DNA of 64,000 nucleotides from Bacteroidota bacterium (GCA_030692515.1 JAUXZS010000020.1:372001-436000), one strand, 5' to 3'; shown: positions 52,295 through 61,628, counted from the stretch's first letter. Numbers and translations: made by a program. Notes: generated by a model from the letters alone, not told the origin.

Positions 52295-53044
52295 TTGATT
52301 AAAAAAAGTATTACATATTTAATTTTAGTTTTATTCTTTTTTGTTGGCTGCAAAAAAGAAAATGCTTTAGATTGTTTTAAATCTACTGGAAGTGACATTA
52401 CAGAAACGAGAGATTTGGGGGCATTTACGAAAATAACGATTTATGATAATATTGATTTAAATATTAGTAAAGGAACCTATTTTAAAGTAGATGTTGTTGC
52501 AGGCAAACACATTATTAAAAACATTAAAACAACCGTAGCGGATGGCGTTTTAAGTATTGAAAATAATAATAAATGCAATTTTGTGCGTGGTTATAAAAGA
52601 AGAGTAACCGTAAATGTTACAATGCCATATATTGTGAAGGCCGAAAGCCAAAGCGTTGGAACGATTAGATTTGCCGATGATTTTACGCAAGATACTTTAC
52701 AAGTAAGAGCCGAAAACTCGGGTGACATTTATGTTAATGGCGTTTTTAATGAGGTTAGAACTAGCTCACATGGCAATGGGGATATTTATGTAAGTGGAAC
52801 TTGCAATCGTCTTTTTGGTTTTATGTATGGCACTAATATATTACAAGCAGAAAATCTAATAATTAATTCTTATGTATTTGTTGAAACTATAAGCATTGCC
52901 GATTGTTTTATTAACGCACCAGTTAATGGCCCACTTGAGTATAATATTTGGCGCAGCGGTAATATTTATTATCGAGGAAATCCAACCCAAATAAATAGTT
53001 TTAGTAACAATGCTGGTAAAGGGCAATTAATAAAATTGGATTAG
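52295..53044 (+). CDS. GIN-domain (DUF2807) lipoprotein
   Basis: The start is a TTG directly after the TAA of the PagL-like gene (TAATTG). A lipobox, 'FFFVGCKKE', marks a lipoprotein. The mature part is a right-handed beta-helix of the DUF2807/GIN class ('DLGAFTKITIYDNIDLNI', 'VRAENSGDIYVNGVF', 'HGNGDIYVSGTCN'). Such proteins sit on the cell surface or in the periplasm, and their ligands are unknown. It is the last gene of the operon and is convergent with the transferase gene, with only 5 bp between the two stops. Confidence 0.85.
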   Translation: MIKKSITYLILVLFFFVGCKKENALDCFKSTGSDITETRDLGAFTKITIYDNIDLNISKGTYFKVDVVAGKHIIKNIKTTVADGVLSIENNNKCNFVRGYKRRVTVNVTMPYIVKAESQSVGTIRFADDFTQDTLQVRAENSGDIYVNGVFNEVRTSSHGNGDIYVSGTCNRLFGFMYGTNILQAENLIINSYVFVETISIADCFINAPVNGPLEYNIWRSGNIYYRGNPTQINSFSNNAGKGQLIKLD

Positions 53045-53049
53045 AGATT

Positions 53050-54513
53050 TTATTTTTTATTTACTTTGAAATTGTAAACATTAAATTTTCGGTAGAAAAA
53101 AGTTCTTTCGCTAAACTTGAGTTTTTCAAATAGCGTTTCTTTTATTTTATTATTTGGCGAAGAAAAATCAGCTTCTGCATCAAAATATATTACTTTATCA
53201 AACGAATTTATCTTATTTATTAGTGAATCATTAATTTCATTTATAAAATAAATATTTTCGCTTTTAAACGCATTTTCCAATTCAGAATACTCAGTTTTTT
53301 GATTCTTTAATTTAAAATAGTCGATATTATAATAATACGCGAAATTTAATATAAAATCATAACCACAAACAAATACAATCGTTTTTTCATTTTTTTTTGC
53401 CTTGATATAATCTACCACATCCCTTACTTCTCTTTTTTTGCTAGGGTTTAAAGTGGCGCTAAAAAAGAAAACCCCAGTTAAAACAATAATGGCACCTGCT
53501 TGAAATTTAGGTTGTTTAAACAAATACAAAACAGAAAGCGCTAATAAAAAATAAAATGCAGGGCTTGTGAAAAGCAAATACCTTTCAATAAACATTGGTA
53601 TTTTGTACGAAATAAAAAACATAAGTAAAAAAGGGATAATAAACCACATTGCAATAAATATCGCGTATCTGTTTCCCGACTTCTTATTTTTAGATAAAAT
53701 ATATTTTACTAAAGCGCCAATAAGAAGCAATATGCAAATTACAGTGGGAATTGGCTCGTTACAAAAATACCATAACATATTATAAATACTTTCAAACCCA
53801 TCAGGTGCTTCTACCCAAGTTCCATTTGTAATTGATGCTTTCGTGCGATTAAATAAAACTACAATTTGAGGAATGTAAAAAAGAAGACTTAAAATAGAAA
53901 CTACACTGTATTTTTTTAGTATTAAAGGGGATTTTAAGAAGAAAGAAACAACTACTAAGAACTCTACCAACCAAACAAAAAAACCAAAATAATGTCCATA
54001 AACCAATAATAAATTAACAATAGCAAATAAAATAAGGCTTGACCATTTAAATTTTTCTTTTTCCTTTAAAAACTCAAAAAACAAATAAAAAGAAATAACA
54101 GTTAATAAAACAAATAAGGAATAAACTCTACAATCATGCGCATACCAAATATTGTAGGTAGAAAGGCTAAATAAAATAGATGTGATAATTGCGGTGCGTT
54201 TATCGAAATTTTTTATACCAATTTGATAAATAAAGAAAACAGAAAAGGAACTTAGCAACATCGGCAAAGTCCTTACACTTTCCGGGCTAATTCCAAAGAT
54301 TTTAATCCAGAAATGTAATATTATTTCAAAAAGAGGAGGATTGTTGTAATTTTTTAAATAATGAATAAGGTTGACAAAATCGAATTGAGCATGATAAATC
54401 GTAAACGGTTCATCTATGCAAATTGACTGAGTAGTTAAATACCATGATTTGGTTAAAATATTGATTAAAACAAAAATGATTGGTAAAAACCATTTTTTTG
54501 AAAGTAAATTCAT
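53050..54513 (-). CDS. GT39-like membrane glycosyltransferase
   Basis: The 487-aa protein has about ten transmembrane segments. The first loop has the acidic 'SICIDEPFTIYHAQ' and 'NYNNPPLFEIILHF', and 'YNIWYAHDCRVYSLF' follows, all in keeping with the PMT_2/ArnT superfamily. A soluble domain of ~110 residues ends the protein. It is the last gene of a long minus-strand run, 55 bp behind the LON-domain gene. The sugar and acceptor are unknown. It differs from the transferase at 41770-43506 and is not a recent duplicate. Confidence 0.8.
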   Translation of the reverse strand: MNLLSKKWFLPIIFVLINILTKSWYLTTQSICIDEPFTIYHAQFDFVNLIHYLKNYNNPPLFEIILHFWIKIFGISPESVRTLPMLLSSFSVFFIYQIGIKNFDKRTAIITSILFSLSTYNIWYAHDCRVYSLFVLLTVISFYLFFEFLKEKEKFKWSSLILFAIVNLLLVYGHYFGFFVWLVEFLVVVSFFLKSPLILKKYSVVSILSLLFYIPQIVVLFNRTKASITNGTWVEAPDGFESIYNMLWYFCNEPIPTVICILLLIGALVKYILSKNKKSGNRYAIFIAMWFIIPFLLMFFISYKIPMFIERYLLFTSPAFYFLLALSVLYLFKQPKFQAGAIIVLTGVFFFSATLNPSKKREVRDVVDYIKAKKNEKTIVFVCGYDFILNFAYYYNIDYFKLKNQKTEYSELENAFKSENIYFINEINDSLINKINSFDKVIYFDAEADFSSPNNKIKETLFEKLKFSERTFFYRKFNVYNFKVNKK

Positions 54514-54568
54514 TAAGGGTAAAAATAGCGAATTATGCTCGCTTTAGGAAACACAGAATTTATCGAAA

Positions 54569-55162
54569 TTAATTCTCAATAAACCTATCTTTAATACGCT
54601 GCTCGGTATTTATGATATGAACAATAAACTTTATTTGATTGAGTAAAAAAAACTGTGGGTTTCTGTGAGCAATTAATTGATATTTTTCTGTATTAGTTAA
54701 TTGTAAAGAAGAGGCAACATTAAATACAGTTAGGTTAGATACCGTTTCATAATCAATAAATTTATTTTGAACGGTTCCAAAATAATTCACAACAGCATCT
54801 TGCAAACTATTTAATATTATTTTTTGGTTTACAGGTACATATTCTATTAAACCGGCGCCATATAATTTAGGTGTTAAAACCTTAGAATATTCTATTAAAT
54901 GAAATAAGTTAGTGCCTTCAATTAAAATTTCGATATCGCCGTTAGCAAAAGTTTTTAAAACCCTTTTTATTTTAACCTCGCAACCATATTTTTTTACCTT
55001 ACCTTTTTCAAAAAAAGGAATGCCAAAAGAAGCATCGTTGGCCAGGCACTCTGATACTAATTGTTTGTAACGTTCCTCATAAATGTGGAGTTTAGATGTT
55101 TCCCCTGGAAATAAAACCATGTTTAATGGAAACATTGGAATAGTTATTTGTCGAGTTGTCAT
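54569..55162 (-). CDS. Stand-alone LON substrate-binding-domain protein
   Basis: The 197-aa protein begins 'ITIPMFPLNMVLFPGETSKLHIYEERY', the typical start of a LON N-terminal domain (PUA-like), and continues with 'GDIEILIEGTNLFHL'. It has no ATPase or protease part and is not adjacent to lon itself. The role of such stand-alone domains is not known. It follows the DUF2452 gene by 28 bp and is in the same run. Confidence 0.9.
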   Translation of the reverse strand: MTTRQITIPMFPLNMVLFPGETSKLHIYEERYKQLVSECLANDASFGIPFFEKGKVKKYGCEVKIKRVLKTFANGDIEILIEGTNLFHLIEYSKVLTPKLYGAGLIEYVPVNQKIILNSLQDAVVNYFGTVQNKFIDYETVSNLTVFNVASSLQLTNTEKYQLIAHRNPQFFLLNQIKFIVHIINTEQRIKDRFIEN

Positions 55163-55190
55163 AATATTATGTTTAAATACAAAAACCGTG

Positions 55191-55616
55191 CTAAAATTGT
55201 TTTTCGATTTCCCAGGTGTGATCGCTGAGTAATTTCACGCTACTAACGTACTCTAAATAAGTACGTTTAGACCTACCCCATTCGTTGGGTGCAATTAACA
55301 TTAATTTATAAGTATTGTTGATTTTATATAAATGATAGGTATTTCCAATAAAAGGCTCAAATGAAAGCTCGGCTTGGTAAATTTTCTCGCTAACCTCAAC
55401 TCTTTCTTTTAATTCGTTGGCCTGTTTGGCTAGTAATTCTGCTTGTTTATGTATTTGAAGCAATTGCCGGTTGGTTTGCTCTCGCATGGCGGATAAAGCT
55501 CGAGATTTTAATTTACCTTGATCTTCGGGCTTAATAACAATGCTCCCAACATTGTGTGGATAGGCAATTAAGCCTGGGTTTTCGGCAACCTTATCTTTAT
55601 CAATTGGATTAATCAT
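55191..55616 (-). CDS. DUF2452-family protein
   Basis: The 141-aa protein shows the pattern 'NPIDKDKVAENPGLIAYPHNVGS' and a helix with 'RQLLQIHKQAELLAKQ', then a beta part ending 'YLEYVSSVKLLSDHTWEI'. The family is conserved in Bacteroidota and its function is unknown. No signal peptide. It lies 36 bp behind the C1 peptidase gene. Confidence 0.8.
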   Translation of the reverse strand: MINPIDKDKVAENPGLIAYPHNVGSIVIKPEDQGKLKSRALSAMREQTNRQLLQIHKQAELLAKQANELKERVEVSEKIYQAELSFEPFIGNTYHLYKINNTYKLMLIAPNEWGRSKRTYLEYVSSVKLLSDHTWEIEKQF

Positions 55617-55652
55617 TCTGTTAAGAACAATTAATCCAATAATAAGTTTAAA

Positions 55653-56816
55653 TTATTGAGTAATTCCTAATTTTTTAGCTATTGCTGCAGGAATTGCTTT
55701 CTTGTGAATCATGATGCTGGTAGTTTTGTATAAAACATAACTTTCACTTGCATAAAAATAACCATCGCATTGATTATTATCTTTACCCCAGCTGTTTTTT
55801 ACATAATAATAGTTGGTATTATTTTGGTCTTTTACCATCCCTAAAACATGCATTCCGTGGTCATCCTGCGTTTCGTAATTATCAAAAGCTTTTTGACGCA
55901 TTTCTTGAGTTATTGTTAATTGCTTAACTGGTTTTATTGAAAGACTCTTTTTTTCCTCATCTGTCATTGCAGAATATGGAGTTTCTGGTACTATTGCAAT
56001 ACCATCACGAAACATAAATCCTTTTTCGCTTACATCAGCAGCCCAAGCAAAAGAAAAACCAGTGTTAATAGCGCTGGCCATTACTTCTTGTAGTTCATTT
56101 AAAGGTATGTTATGCATTAGCTCCCAATTCCAATTATCCGGCACTTCTAAAACAAATTTAGAGTAAAATGGATGGTGTGTAAAAGAAGTCAAAAACACAT
56201 AGTCATTTGGATTTAATCCCGTTGCTTCTGCGTAGGTTTTAGGTGTATAACTTTTCCCCTTAAAATCAAATTTTTCTGGCGCTTTTCCTAAGAACTCATC
56301 GCACACAGCATTAACAGAATTATGAAGAAAACTAAAATCAATTTCTTGCGTTTCAGGAAGTGCAGCAGGACGTAAAATATTAATAAGGGTAGTTTCTAAT
56401 AATTTATGATTGTGTTGGTCTTTTACATCTTTTTTGCCGGTATAAGCCTCTTCCGGAACCATTCCGTAATTTTTTAATACATTAATTACATCCGGAAAAC
56501 CTCCACCCTCTCCAAAATTTGTTTTGCCGTGCATGCGTATAAAATTATCTGCCTTAAGCGAATACGCTTTTCTTGCAACAAACATTTCGCTTAAATTAAA
56601 TTCCTTGCCTTTACCCAAACGAATTATTTCACTTTCAAAAAATGATAATGCCGAAAAAGACCAACAAGTACCAGTTACATTTTGATTTTGAACAGCAGTG
56701 CCGTCTAAATTTTTTATAGTTGTAAATTTATATTCGCTGCCTTTTTTATTTGTTAACTCCTGAGCAGAAAATAAAGTGGAGATTAAGAAGAAAGTAAATA
56801 ATAAATTGTTTTTCAT
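55653..56816 (-). CDS. Exported C1-family cysteine peptidase
   Basis: The 387-aa protein has a signal peptide ('LLFTFFLISTLFSAQ'). The catalytic Cys51 lies in 'TGTCWSFSALSFFESE', the His in 'DDHGMHVLGMVKD' and the Asn in 'YYVKNSWGKD'. The layout matches bleomycin-hydrolase/aminopeptidase C-like C1 enzymes, which in Bacteroidota are often exported. There is no long propeptide. Its ATG overlaps the stop of the upstream membrane protein gene, in the position where ATP synthase subunit a is usually encoded. Confidence 0.9.
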   Translation of the reverse strand: MKNNLLFTFFLISTLFSAQELTNKKGSEYKFTTIKNLDGTAVQNQNVTGTCWSFSALSFFESEIIRLGKGKEFNLSEMFVARKAYSLKADNFIRMHGKTNFGEGGGFPDVINVLKNYGMVPEEAYTGKKDVKDQHNHKLLETTLINILRPAALPETQEIDFSFLHNSVNAVCDEFLGKAPEKFDFKGKSYTPKTYAEATGLNPNDYVFLTSFTHHPFYSKFVLEVPDNWNWELMHNIPLNELQEVMASAINTGFSFAWAADVSEKGFMFRDGIAIVPETPYSAMTDEEKKSLSIKPVKQLTITQEMRQKAFDNYETQDDHGMHVLGMVKDQNNTNYYYVKNSWGKDNNQCDGYFYASESYVLYKTTSIMIHKKAIPAAIAKKLGITQ

Positions 56817-57181
56817 TTTTGTTTAATTTTAATTAGTTGCAGCAAATATCTAATTTCAAATACTGTAAACAAAATATAATGCCCTATAAAATGGAGGAAG
56901 AAGCTAAAAAATCCCCCTTTTAGGGTGAAAGAATACACTACAATTAACACTCCTGATAAAATAAATTTAATAATTCCTGTGGCTAATAAAATACCGGCAT
57001 AAGTTTTGGCATCTGTTTTAATAAAATAAATAAGATTAATAATAACAAACATCCCTGAAAAAAAAACAAAGCTATGCCACCAAATAGTAGATTCTTTATT
57101 AAATTGAAAGTTTAAGAGAAAAGAATAAAGGATAGAAAAGCCTATAGATAATAAAATGGCGGATATGCTTTTTAAGATCAA
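56813..57181 (-). CDS. Small membrane protein of the AtpZ region
   Basis: The 122-aa protein has four transmembrane segments ('AILLSIGFSILYSFLL', 'FVFFSGMFVIINLIYF', 'ILLATGIIKFILSGVLIVV', 'FFLHFIGHYILFTVF'). Its TTG start lies 1 bp behind the atpZ stop. In many Bacteroidota a four-helix protein of this size lies between atpZ and atpB, and it probably assists assembly of the F0 part (inference). The gene overlaps the C1 peptidase gene by 4 bp. Confidence 0.75.
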   Translation of the reverse strand: MILKSISAILLSIGFSILYSFLLNFQFNKESTIWWHSFVFFSGMFVIINLIYFIKTDAKTYAGILLATGIIKFILSGVLIVVYSFTLKGGFFSFFLHFIGHYILFTVFEIRYLLQLIKIKQK

Positions 57182-57182
57182 T

Positions 57183-57395
57183 TTATTTTTGTGATTTAAT
57201 AAGGTCTTTTAATACAATGTATAAAGCTGCCCCTATTCCTAAAAGTGACAATACAATTGTATAAATTGGTGTTTCATTTTTATAATAAATATCAAGTTTA
57301 TTTCCGCCCCAGGCAGCTAAACCAATAATTACACTCATTTGAATAGCTAAATTGCTATATTTTAGAAGTTGATTAGGCTGTTTTGGAGTTGGCAT
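57183..57395 (-). CDS. AtpZ/AtpI-family protein
   Basis: The 70-aa protein has two transmembrane segments: 'AIQMSVIIGLAAWGGNKLD' and 'PIYTIVLSLLGIGAALYIVLKD'. This matches the AtpZ/AtpI family, which supports ATP synthase c-ring assembly or Mg/Ca entry. It overlaps the bactofilin gene by 23 bp. No ATP synthase subunit gene lies in the window. Confidence 0.85.
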   Translation of the reverse strand: MPTPKQPNQLLKYSNLAIQMSVIIGLAAWGGNKLDIYYKNETPIYTIVLSLLGIGAALYIVLKDLIKSQK

Positions 57396-57786
57396 TACTA
57401 GCTTCCATATTTTGGTGTATGTTTTTTACTTTGGCACCCATATTGCAAGTTCCACTAAAAACTGCGCCAGGTTCAATTGCTAATTTACCGGTAATAATAT
57501 CTCCGCTAACTTTTGCGCTTGCTTTTAACGATAGCATTTCAGAAACATTTACTTTTCCTTTTATTTCTCCACTTATATCTGCATTACCACTAGTAACATT
57601 TCCGTCAACAACGCCGTTAGTGCCCAAAACAAATTTACCTGTTGTAACAATATTGCCTGTTAAAGTACCGTCAATTCTAACGTCACCTGCAGAATTTATA
57701 TCTCCAATTATTTTAGTGCCATTGCCAATTAAATTTACTGAACTAGCGTCTAGATTTTGGTTTTTATTTAAGCTTTTTCCTAACAT
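57373..57786 (-). CDS. Bactofilin (polymer-forming cytoskeletal protein)
   Basis: The 137-aa protein has a short N-terminal tail and a right-handed beta-helix core ('IGDINSAGDVRIDGTLTGNI', 'KGKVNVSEMLSLKASAKV', 'IEPGAVFSGTC'), which is the bactofilin signature. Bactofilins form filaments without nucleotides on the inner face of the membrane. It lies 1 bp behind the TPR lipoprotein gene and overlaps atpZ, as in many Bacteroidota. Confidence 0.95.
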   Translation of the reverse strand: MLGKSLNKNQNLDASSVNLIGNGTKIIGDINSAGDVRIDGTLTGNIVTTGKFVLGTNGVVDGNVTSGNADISGEIKGKVNVSEMLSLKASAKVSGDIITGKLAIEPGAVFSGTCNMGAKVKNIHQNMEASNANSKTA

Positions 57787-57787
57787 A

Positions 57788-60448
57788 TTATTTTATTTTA
57801 TTTTCAGTTAAGTTTTTGTAATTATCTAAAAAGAAAACTTTATAAGATTCTATATTTTTCTTTTTATATAAAAACGGTAAGTTATTTGCTAAGATAGGAT
57901 AAATATCTATTAATTCTCTTTTAACCTCATCTGTAAAAAGTTGTGGATCTTTAATTAAATATTCATAGTAAGTAATAACCTCTTTAGCATTTGCAAATGT
58001 TTTTAGTACTACTAATTGTTTGTTGTCACCAAATAAATTACTAGTTAAGTTAAATACTTTTGTGCTATAATAAGTATTATTAAATGTGTTTAAACGTATT
58101 TTAAAACTCTCGGCAATTTTTGGATCGTCGGGTACAATTGCAATTATAAAATGTTCTGCTTCTAAATTTACGCTAAACGTATCTAGTTGAGCAAATCCTG
58201 GTTCCGCAGCCTTATACAAATCAGGATTTTTTTGTTTTTTTATTGAAAGTAAAATCTCATTTGCTAAAGGCGTTACCTCTGCTTGTGGATGCTTGGCAAC
58301 TAATAATTTTAAATAAAACTCAAGGGAATCTACACCTTTTAATTTTCCAATACTTAAAGCTTTAATAAATTCAAATTTTGGCACATAAATATTTTTTCCA
58401 AATTTAGAAAGTCCTTCACTAGCCTGAGCTGCAGATTGAGAATAATTTTTTTCGTGATAAGATTTATAAACTATATCATAAAAATCTTCAACCTCACTTT
58501 GTTTAGAGTTTGCTTCCTCTGCATAGCTAGGGTTTTTAATGATTAAAGCAAATTCACTATCAGGAAACTCATTCAATATTTTTTCTTTATAATAATCTGC
58601 TCTGGGTTGATTTTTATCTGCCAAATTTGTTCGATACAAAATATAATAAGTATTTAGTAAGTATTTATTTTTCGGAAAACGCGTGTTTAATTCCTCAAAA
58701 GTAGCAACAGCTTTTTTATTGTTTTTTAATTCTTCTTTATAAATTGAACCCATAGTGTAATAGGCATAAACAATTTTTTTATTGCTTTTCTTAATCAGTG
58801 AATCATTAACCGGCAAATTTTGTTTATAGTAATCGCGTGTTTTATTAGAGCTAATTGAATTATTTGTTTTTGTTTTTGCAGTGTCATTTACGTTAGTAGG
58901 CTCATCAATTGTTAGAGCTTTGTTTGACCTTCGCCAATTGTCTTCTAATTTTCGGTTACCCCACTTTTTTGTAAAATCGGCAACGCCAAACGAAACTGTA
59001 TTTTGGTTGTAAAAATAAAAGGATGCACCCATTCCGGGAGCTCCAATATCTTGATTTATTGGCTGATTAATTGCTCCGAGTCCATTTCCAGGCAATTGAT
59101 TGTTACCCGCCGAACTTTCCTTTTCTTTTAATGCAAGCTCCTCTTCTTTTTCAAGATCATAAATTATTTTATCAATAATTCTATTTTGATCGCTTTCACT
59201 TAACTTAACAAATCTCTGCAAACTATCTTCGTTACTAATTGTGCGAATATGAGTCACTAGAGTTTCCAATGTTTTTTTTCTGGCAACAATAGTTTCATAA
59301 TCTGGAAAGTCTTTTGATAGAGTTACTACTGCGCTATCGTAATAAGCTCCGGCGGGCTGGTAATTGGTTAAATCAAAATTTATTTCACCTAACCTTAAAT
59401 AAGATTGCCCTTTTTGATTGGGATTGTTTAAACTAGTTTTTACAGATTTTTTGTAATAATATATTGCTTGATTTAAATTCCTTTCTTTCTCTTCAATCTC
59501 TCCTAAAGTATAATAAATAACATCATAGTACTCGTTATTTTTAAACTCTTTAGCCATTTTTAAAAGGTCTTTTTTTGTTTTTTCAGAGTTGTTACGTTTA
59601 ACATCGAGCAACTTTGCCATTTTAATTTTACTGTAAAAAACCAATTCGTAATTTGGTTTTAGTTTGATAGTCCTTTTATAAAACTCAACTGCACGTTTAT
59701 TGTTTTTTTGTTGTTCAAATAATTGAGCCACAATAAAGGTATAACGAGCTCTTTTTTTCCGAGAAATGCCAGTAAATGGATTAGACAATCTTGAGGCGGC
59801 CATTAGCTTTGTTGCAGCCTCGGTATATAAACCGCGACGCATATAATAATCGGCTTCAAGTACGGGAAGTTCTTTTTTGATTTTACTTGGTAAATTTTTC
59901 TCGTTCTTTAATAAACTTAAAACTTGTTCAGAACTGGTTACTGATCCAATTTCGTTATTGGTTTTTACCATCCAAGCCATTGCCGTATACTTATCTTTTG
60001 ATTTTGTATAGGTGCGCGCAACGTACTCAAAGGCTTCTAAACCACTAAACAACTCGCGCTTATATACATGAGCAATACCAATGTTTATCCAGTTATTATC
60101 AATCCATTTACCGGAGGATGGAATTTCATTATTTTTTTTATCCTTAATTGCATGACGTTGTATGCAGGTTGACGACTTTTTTATAGCCTTATCAAATTCT
60201 GGAAAAGTAGCTTTAGCTTTGTCTCCTTGGGGATAAATGTAAACCGGAAGTATTTTATCGAAATTTTCTTTATTGTTTTTTTCAATTTTAAATATTCCGT
60301 CATCTATATTAACACAGGAGTAGTAATACCCATTAAAGCGCGCAGTTAGATTATGATAACCTCTACCAACAAAAGTATTCTTTTTGGTGCTGCACGCAAC
60401 AAAAAACAAGGCTATTGCCAATAAATATATTGAGCGTTTAATTAACAC
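57788..60448 (-). CDS. SprE/PorW-like TPR lipoprotein
   Basis: The 886-aa protein has a lipobox, 'AIALFFVACSTKK', followed by 'GRGYHNLTARFNGYYY', which is typical of the SprE/PorW family. TPR repeats cover ~130-420 and ~560-720 ('AVEFYKRTIKLKPNYELVFY', 'AIYYYKKSVKTSLNNP'). A C-terminal part has two alpha/beta repeats ('HFIIAIVPDDPKIAESFKIRL', 'LVVLKTFANAKEVITYYEYL'). SprE/PorW is an outer-membrane lipoprotein needed for gliding and T9SS in Flavobacterium and Porphyromonas. The start is GTG. The position before the bactofilin and atpZ genes fits the family's usual context. Confidence 0.8.
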   Translation of the reverse strand: MLIKRSIYLLAIALFFVACSTKKNTFVGRGYHNLTARFNGYYYSCVNIDDGIFKIEKNNKENFDKILPVYIYPQGDKAKATFPEFDKAIKKSSTCIQRHAIKDKKNNEIPSSGKWIDNNWINIGIAHVYKRELFSGLEAFEYVARTYTKSKDKYTAMAWMVKTNNEIGSVTSSEQVLSLLKNEKNLPSKIKKELPVLEADYYMRRGLYTEAATKLMAASRLSNPFTGISRKKRARYTFIVAQLFEQQKNNKRAVEFYKRTIKLKPNYELVFYSKIKMAKLLDVKRNNSEKTKKDLLKMAKEFKNNEYYDVIYYTLGEIEEKERNLNQAIYYYKKSVKTSLNNPNQKGQSYLRLGEINFDLTNYQPAGAYYDSAVVTLSKDFPDYETIVARKKTLETLVTHIRTISNEDSLQRFVKLSESDQNRIIDKIIYDLEKEEELALKEKESSAGNNQLPGNGLGAINQPINQDIGAPGMGASFYFYNQNTVSFGVADFTKKWGNRKLEDNWRRSNKALTIDEPTNVNDTAKTKTNNSISSNKTRDYYKQNLPVNDSLIKKSNKKIVYAYYTMGSIYKEELKNNKKAVATFEELNTRFPKNKYLLNTYYILYRTNLADKNQPRADYYKEKILNEFPDSEFALIIKNPSYAEEANSKQSEVEDFYDIVYKSYHEKNYSQSAAQASEGLSKFGKNIYVPKFEFIKALSIGKLKGVDSLEFYLKLLVAKHPQAEVTPLANEILLSIKKQKNPDLYKAAEPGFAQLDTFSVNLEAEHFIIAIVPDDPKIAESFKIRLNTFNNTYYSTKVFNLTSNLFGDNKQLVVLKTFANAKEVITYYEYLIKDPQLFTDEVKRELIDIYPILANNLPFLYKKKNIESYKVFFLDNYKNLTENKIK

Positions 60449-60503
60449 CAGTGTTTTATAACGGCAAATAATAAGATTTAGTATACATTTTTTAGTTTGA
60501 AAA

Positions 60504-61427
60504 TTAAACTAAAGCAATGTCAAATTGAACCAAGTCAATAAATTCTTGAACTCTTTCATCTACCTCACTTTGAGAAAGGCCAATTAAGCGCTCCGTACCA
60601 AATTTTTCAACGGTAAAACTTGCCATTGCGCTTCCAAAAATAATAGCGCGCTTCATGTTTTCGAAACTGATGTCTTGAGTTTTAGCCAAGTACCCTATAA
60701 ATCCTCCTGCAAAACTATCACCGGCACCAGTTGGGTCATAAACATCTTCTAAAGGCAAGGCTGGTGCAAAAAACACTTCTTTTTTATTAAACAATAAAGC
60801 GCCATGCTCTCCTTTTTTTATTACCAAAACAGTTGGCCCCATTGCCAATATTTTTTGCGCAGCTTTTACTAAAGAATACTCTCCAGATAACTGACGGGCT
60901 TCTGAATCATTTATGGTTAAAACATCAATCATAGCAATGGTTTTTTTAAGTTCATCCATTGCAATATCCATCCAAAAATTCATGGTATCTAATACAATTA
61001 ATTTAGGACGCTTTTTCATCTGACTAATTACTCCTCTTTGAATAGCTGGAACAAGATTACCAAGCATTAAAAAATCACATTCTTTTGCTGATTCTGGTAC
61101 AATAGGATCAAAAGTTTCTAAAACATTTAACTGAGTATCTAAAGTATCGCGGGAATTTAAATCGTTGTGATATTTTCCTTTCCAGAAAAAAGATTTCTCA
61201 CCTTTTTTTATTTGTAAACCTTCTAAATTAACCCCCTCTTTTTTTAAGAGGTTTAAAAAATCTTCGGGAAAATCATCACCAACTACTGATACCATATGGA
61301 TATCTCTTGTAAAATAAGAAGAGGCTAATGCTATGTAAGAGGCCGCTCCGCCAACAATTTTATCGGTTTTCCCGAAAGGTGTTTCTATAGCATCAAAGGC
61401 TACTGTACCAACAACTAATAAACTCAT
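60504..61427 (-). CDS. PfkB-family carbohydrate kinase
   Basis: The 307-aa protein starts 'MSLLVVGTVAFDAIETPFG' and has 'GGAASYIALASS', 'KLIVLDTMNFWMD' and the C-terminal signature 'DVYDPTGAGDSFAGGFIGY', with the catalytic Asp in 'GAGDSF'. PfkB kinases phosphorylate sugars or nucleosides such as ribose or adenosine. The substrate cannot be read from the sequence. It is 55 bp upstream of the SprE/PorW-like gene and may start the long minus-strand transcript. Confidence 0.95.
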   Translation of the reverse strand: MSLLVVGTVAFDAIETPFGKTDKIVGGAASYIALASSYFTRDIHMVSVVGDDFPEDFLNLLKKEGVNLEGLQIKKGEKSFFWKGKYHNDLNSRDTLDTQLNVLETFDPIVPESAKECDFLMLGNLVPAIQRGVISQMKKRPKLIVLDTMNFWMDIAMDELKKTIAMIDVLTINDSEARQLSGEYSLVKAAQKILAMGPTVLVIKKGEHGALLFNKKEVFFAPALPLEDVYDPTGAGDSFAGGFIGYLAKTQDISFENMKRAIIFGSAMASFTVEKFGTERLIGLSQSEVDERVQEFIDLVQFDIALV

Positions 61428-61459
61428 TTAATTATATTTTAATTATTTTGGTAAAGATA

Positions 61460-61490
61460 TTGTTTATTTCATAAAAGTGATGTAAATTTG
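61460..61490 (+). promoter_or_regulatory. Bacteroidota-type promoter for tRNA-Asn
   Basis: TTG (61460-61462), 20 bp, then TAAATTTG (61483-61490) match the TTG/TAnnTTTG promoter of this phylum. It points to the tRNA gene about 130 bp downstream, so the precursor would carry a leader. Confidence 0.55.
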
Positions 61491-61628
61491 CCACCCTAAT
61501 CAGAAAAATTGCATCTAACTTTTTTGATAACTACGTGAAAGCTAGAAATATAGAGGATTAGGGAAGTTCTTTTTAATAAATTAATAAAATAGATTGTAAA
61601 AATAGTTTACAATTTTAACCAGAAATAT

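Noticed and set aside
57383-57811. 142-aa plus-strand ORF
   Set aside because: It is a shadow of the bactofilin gene; its length comes from the regular beta-helix codon pattern.
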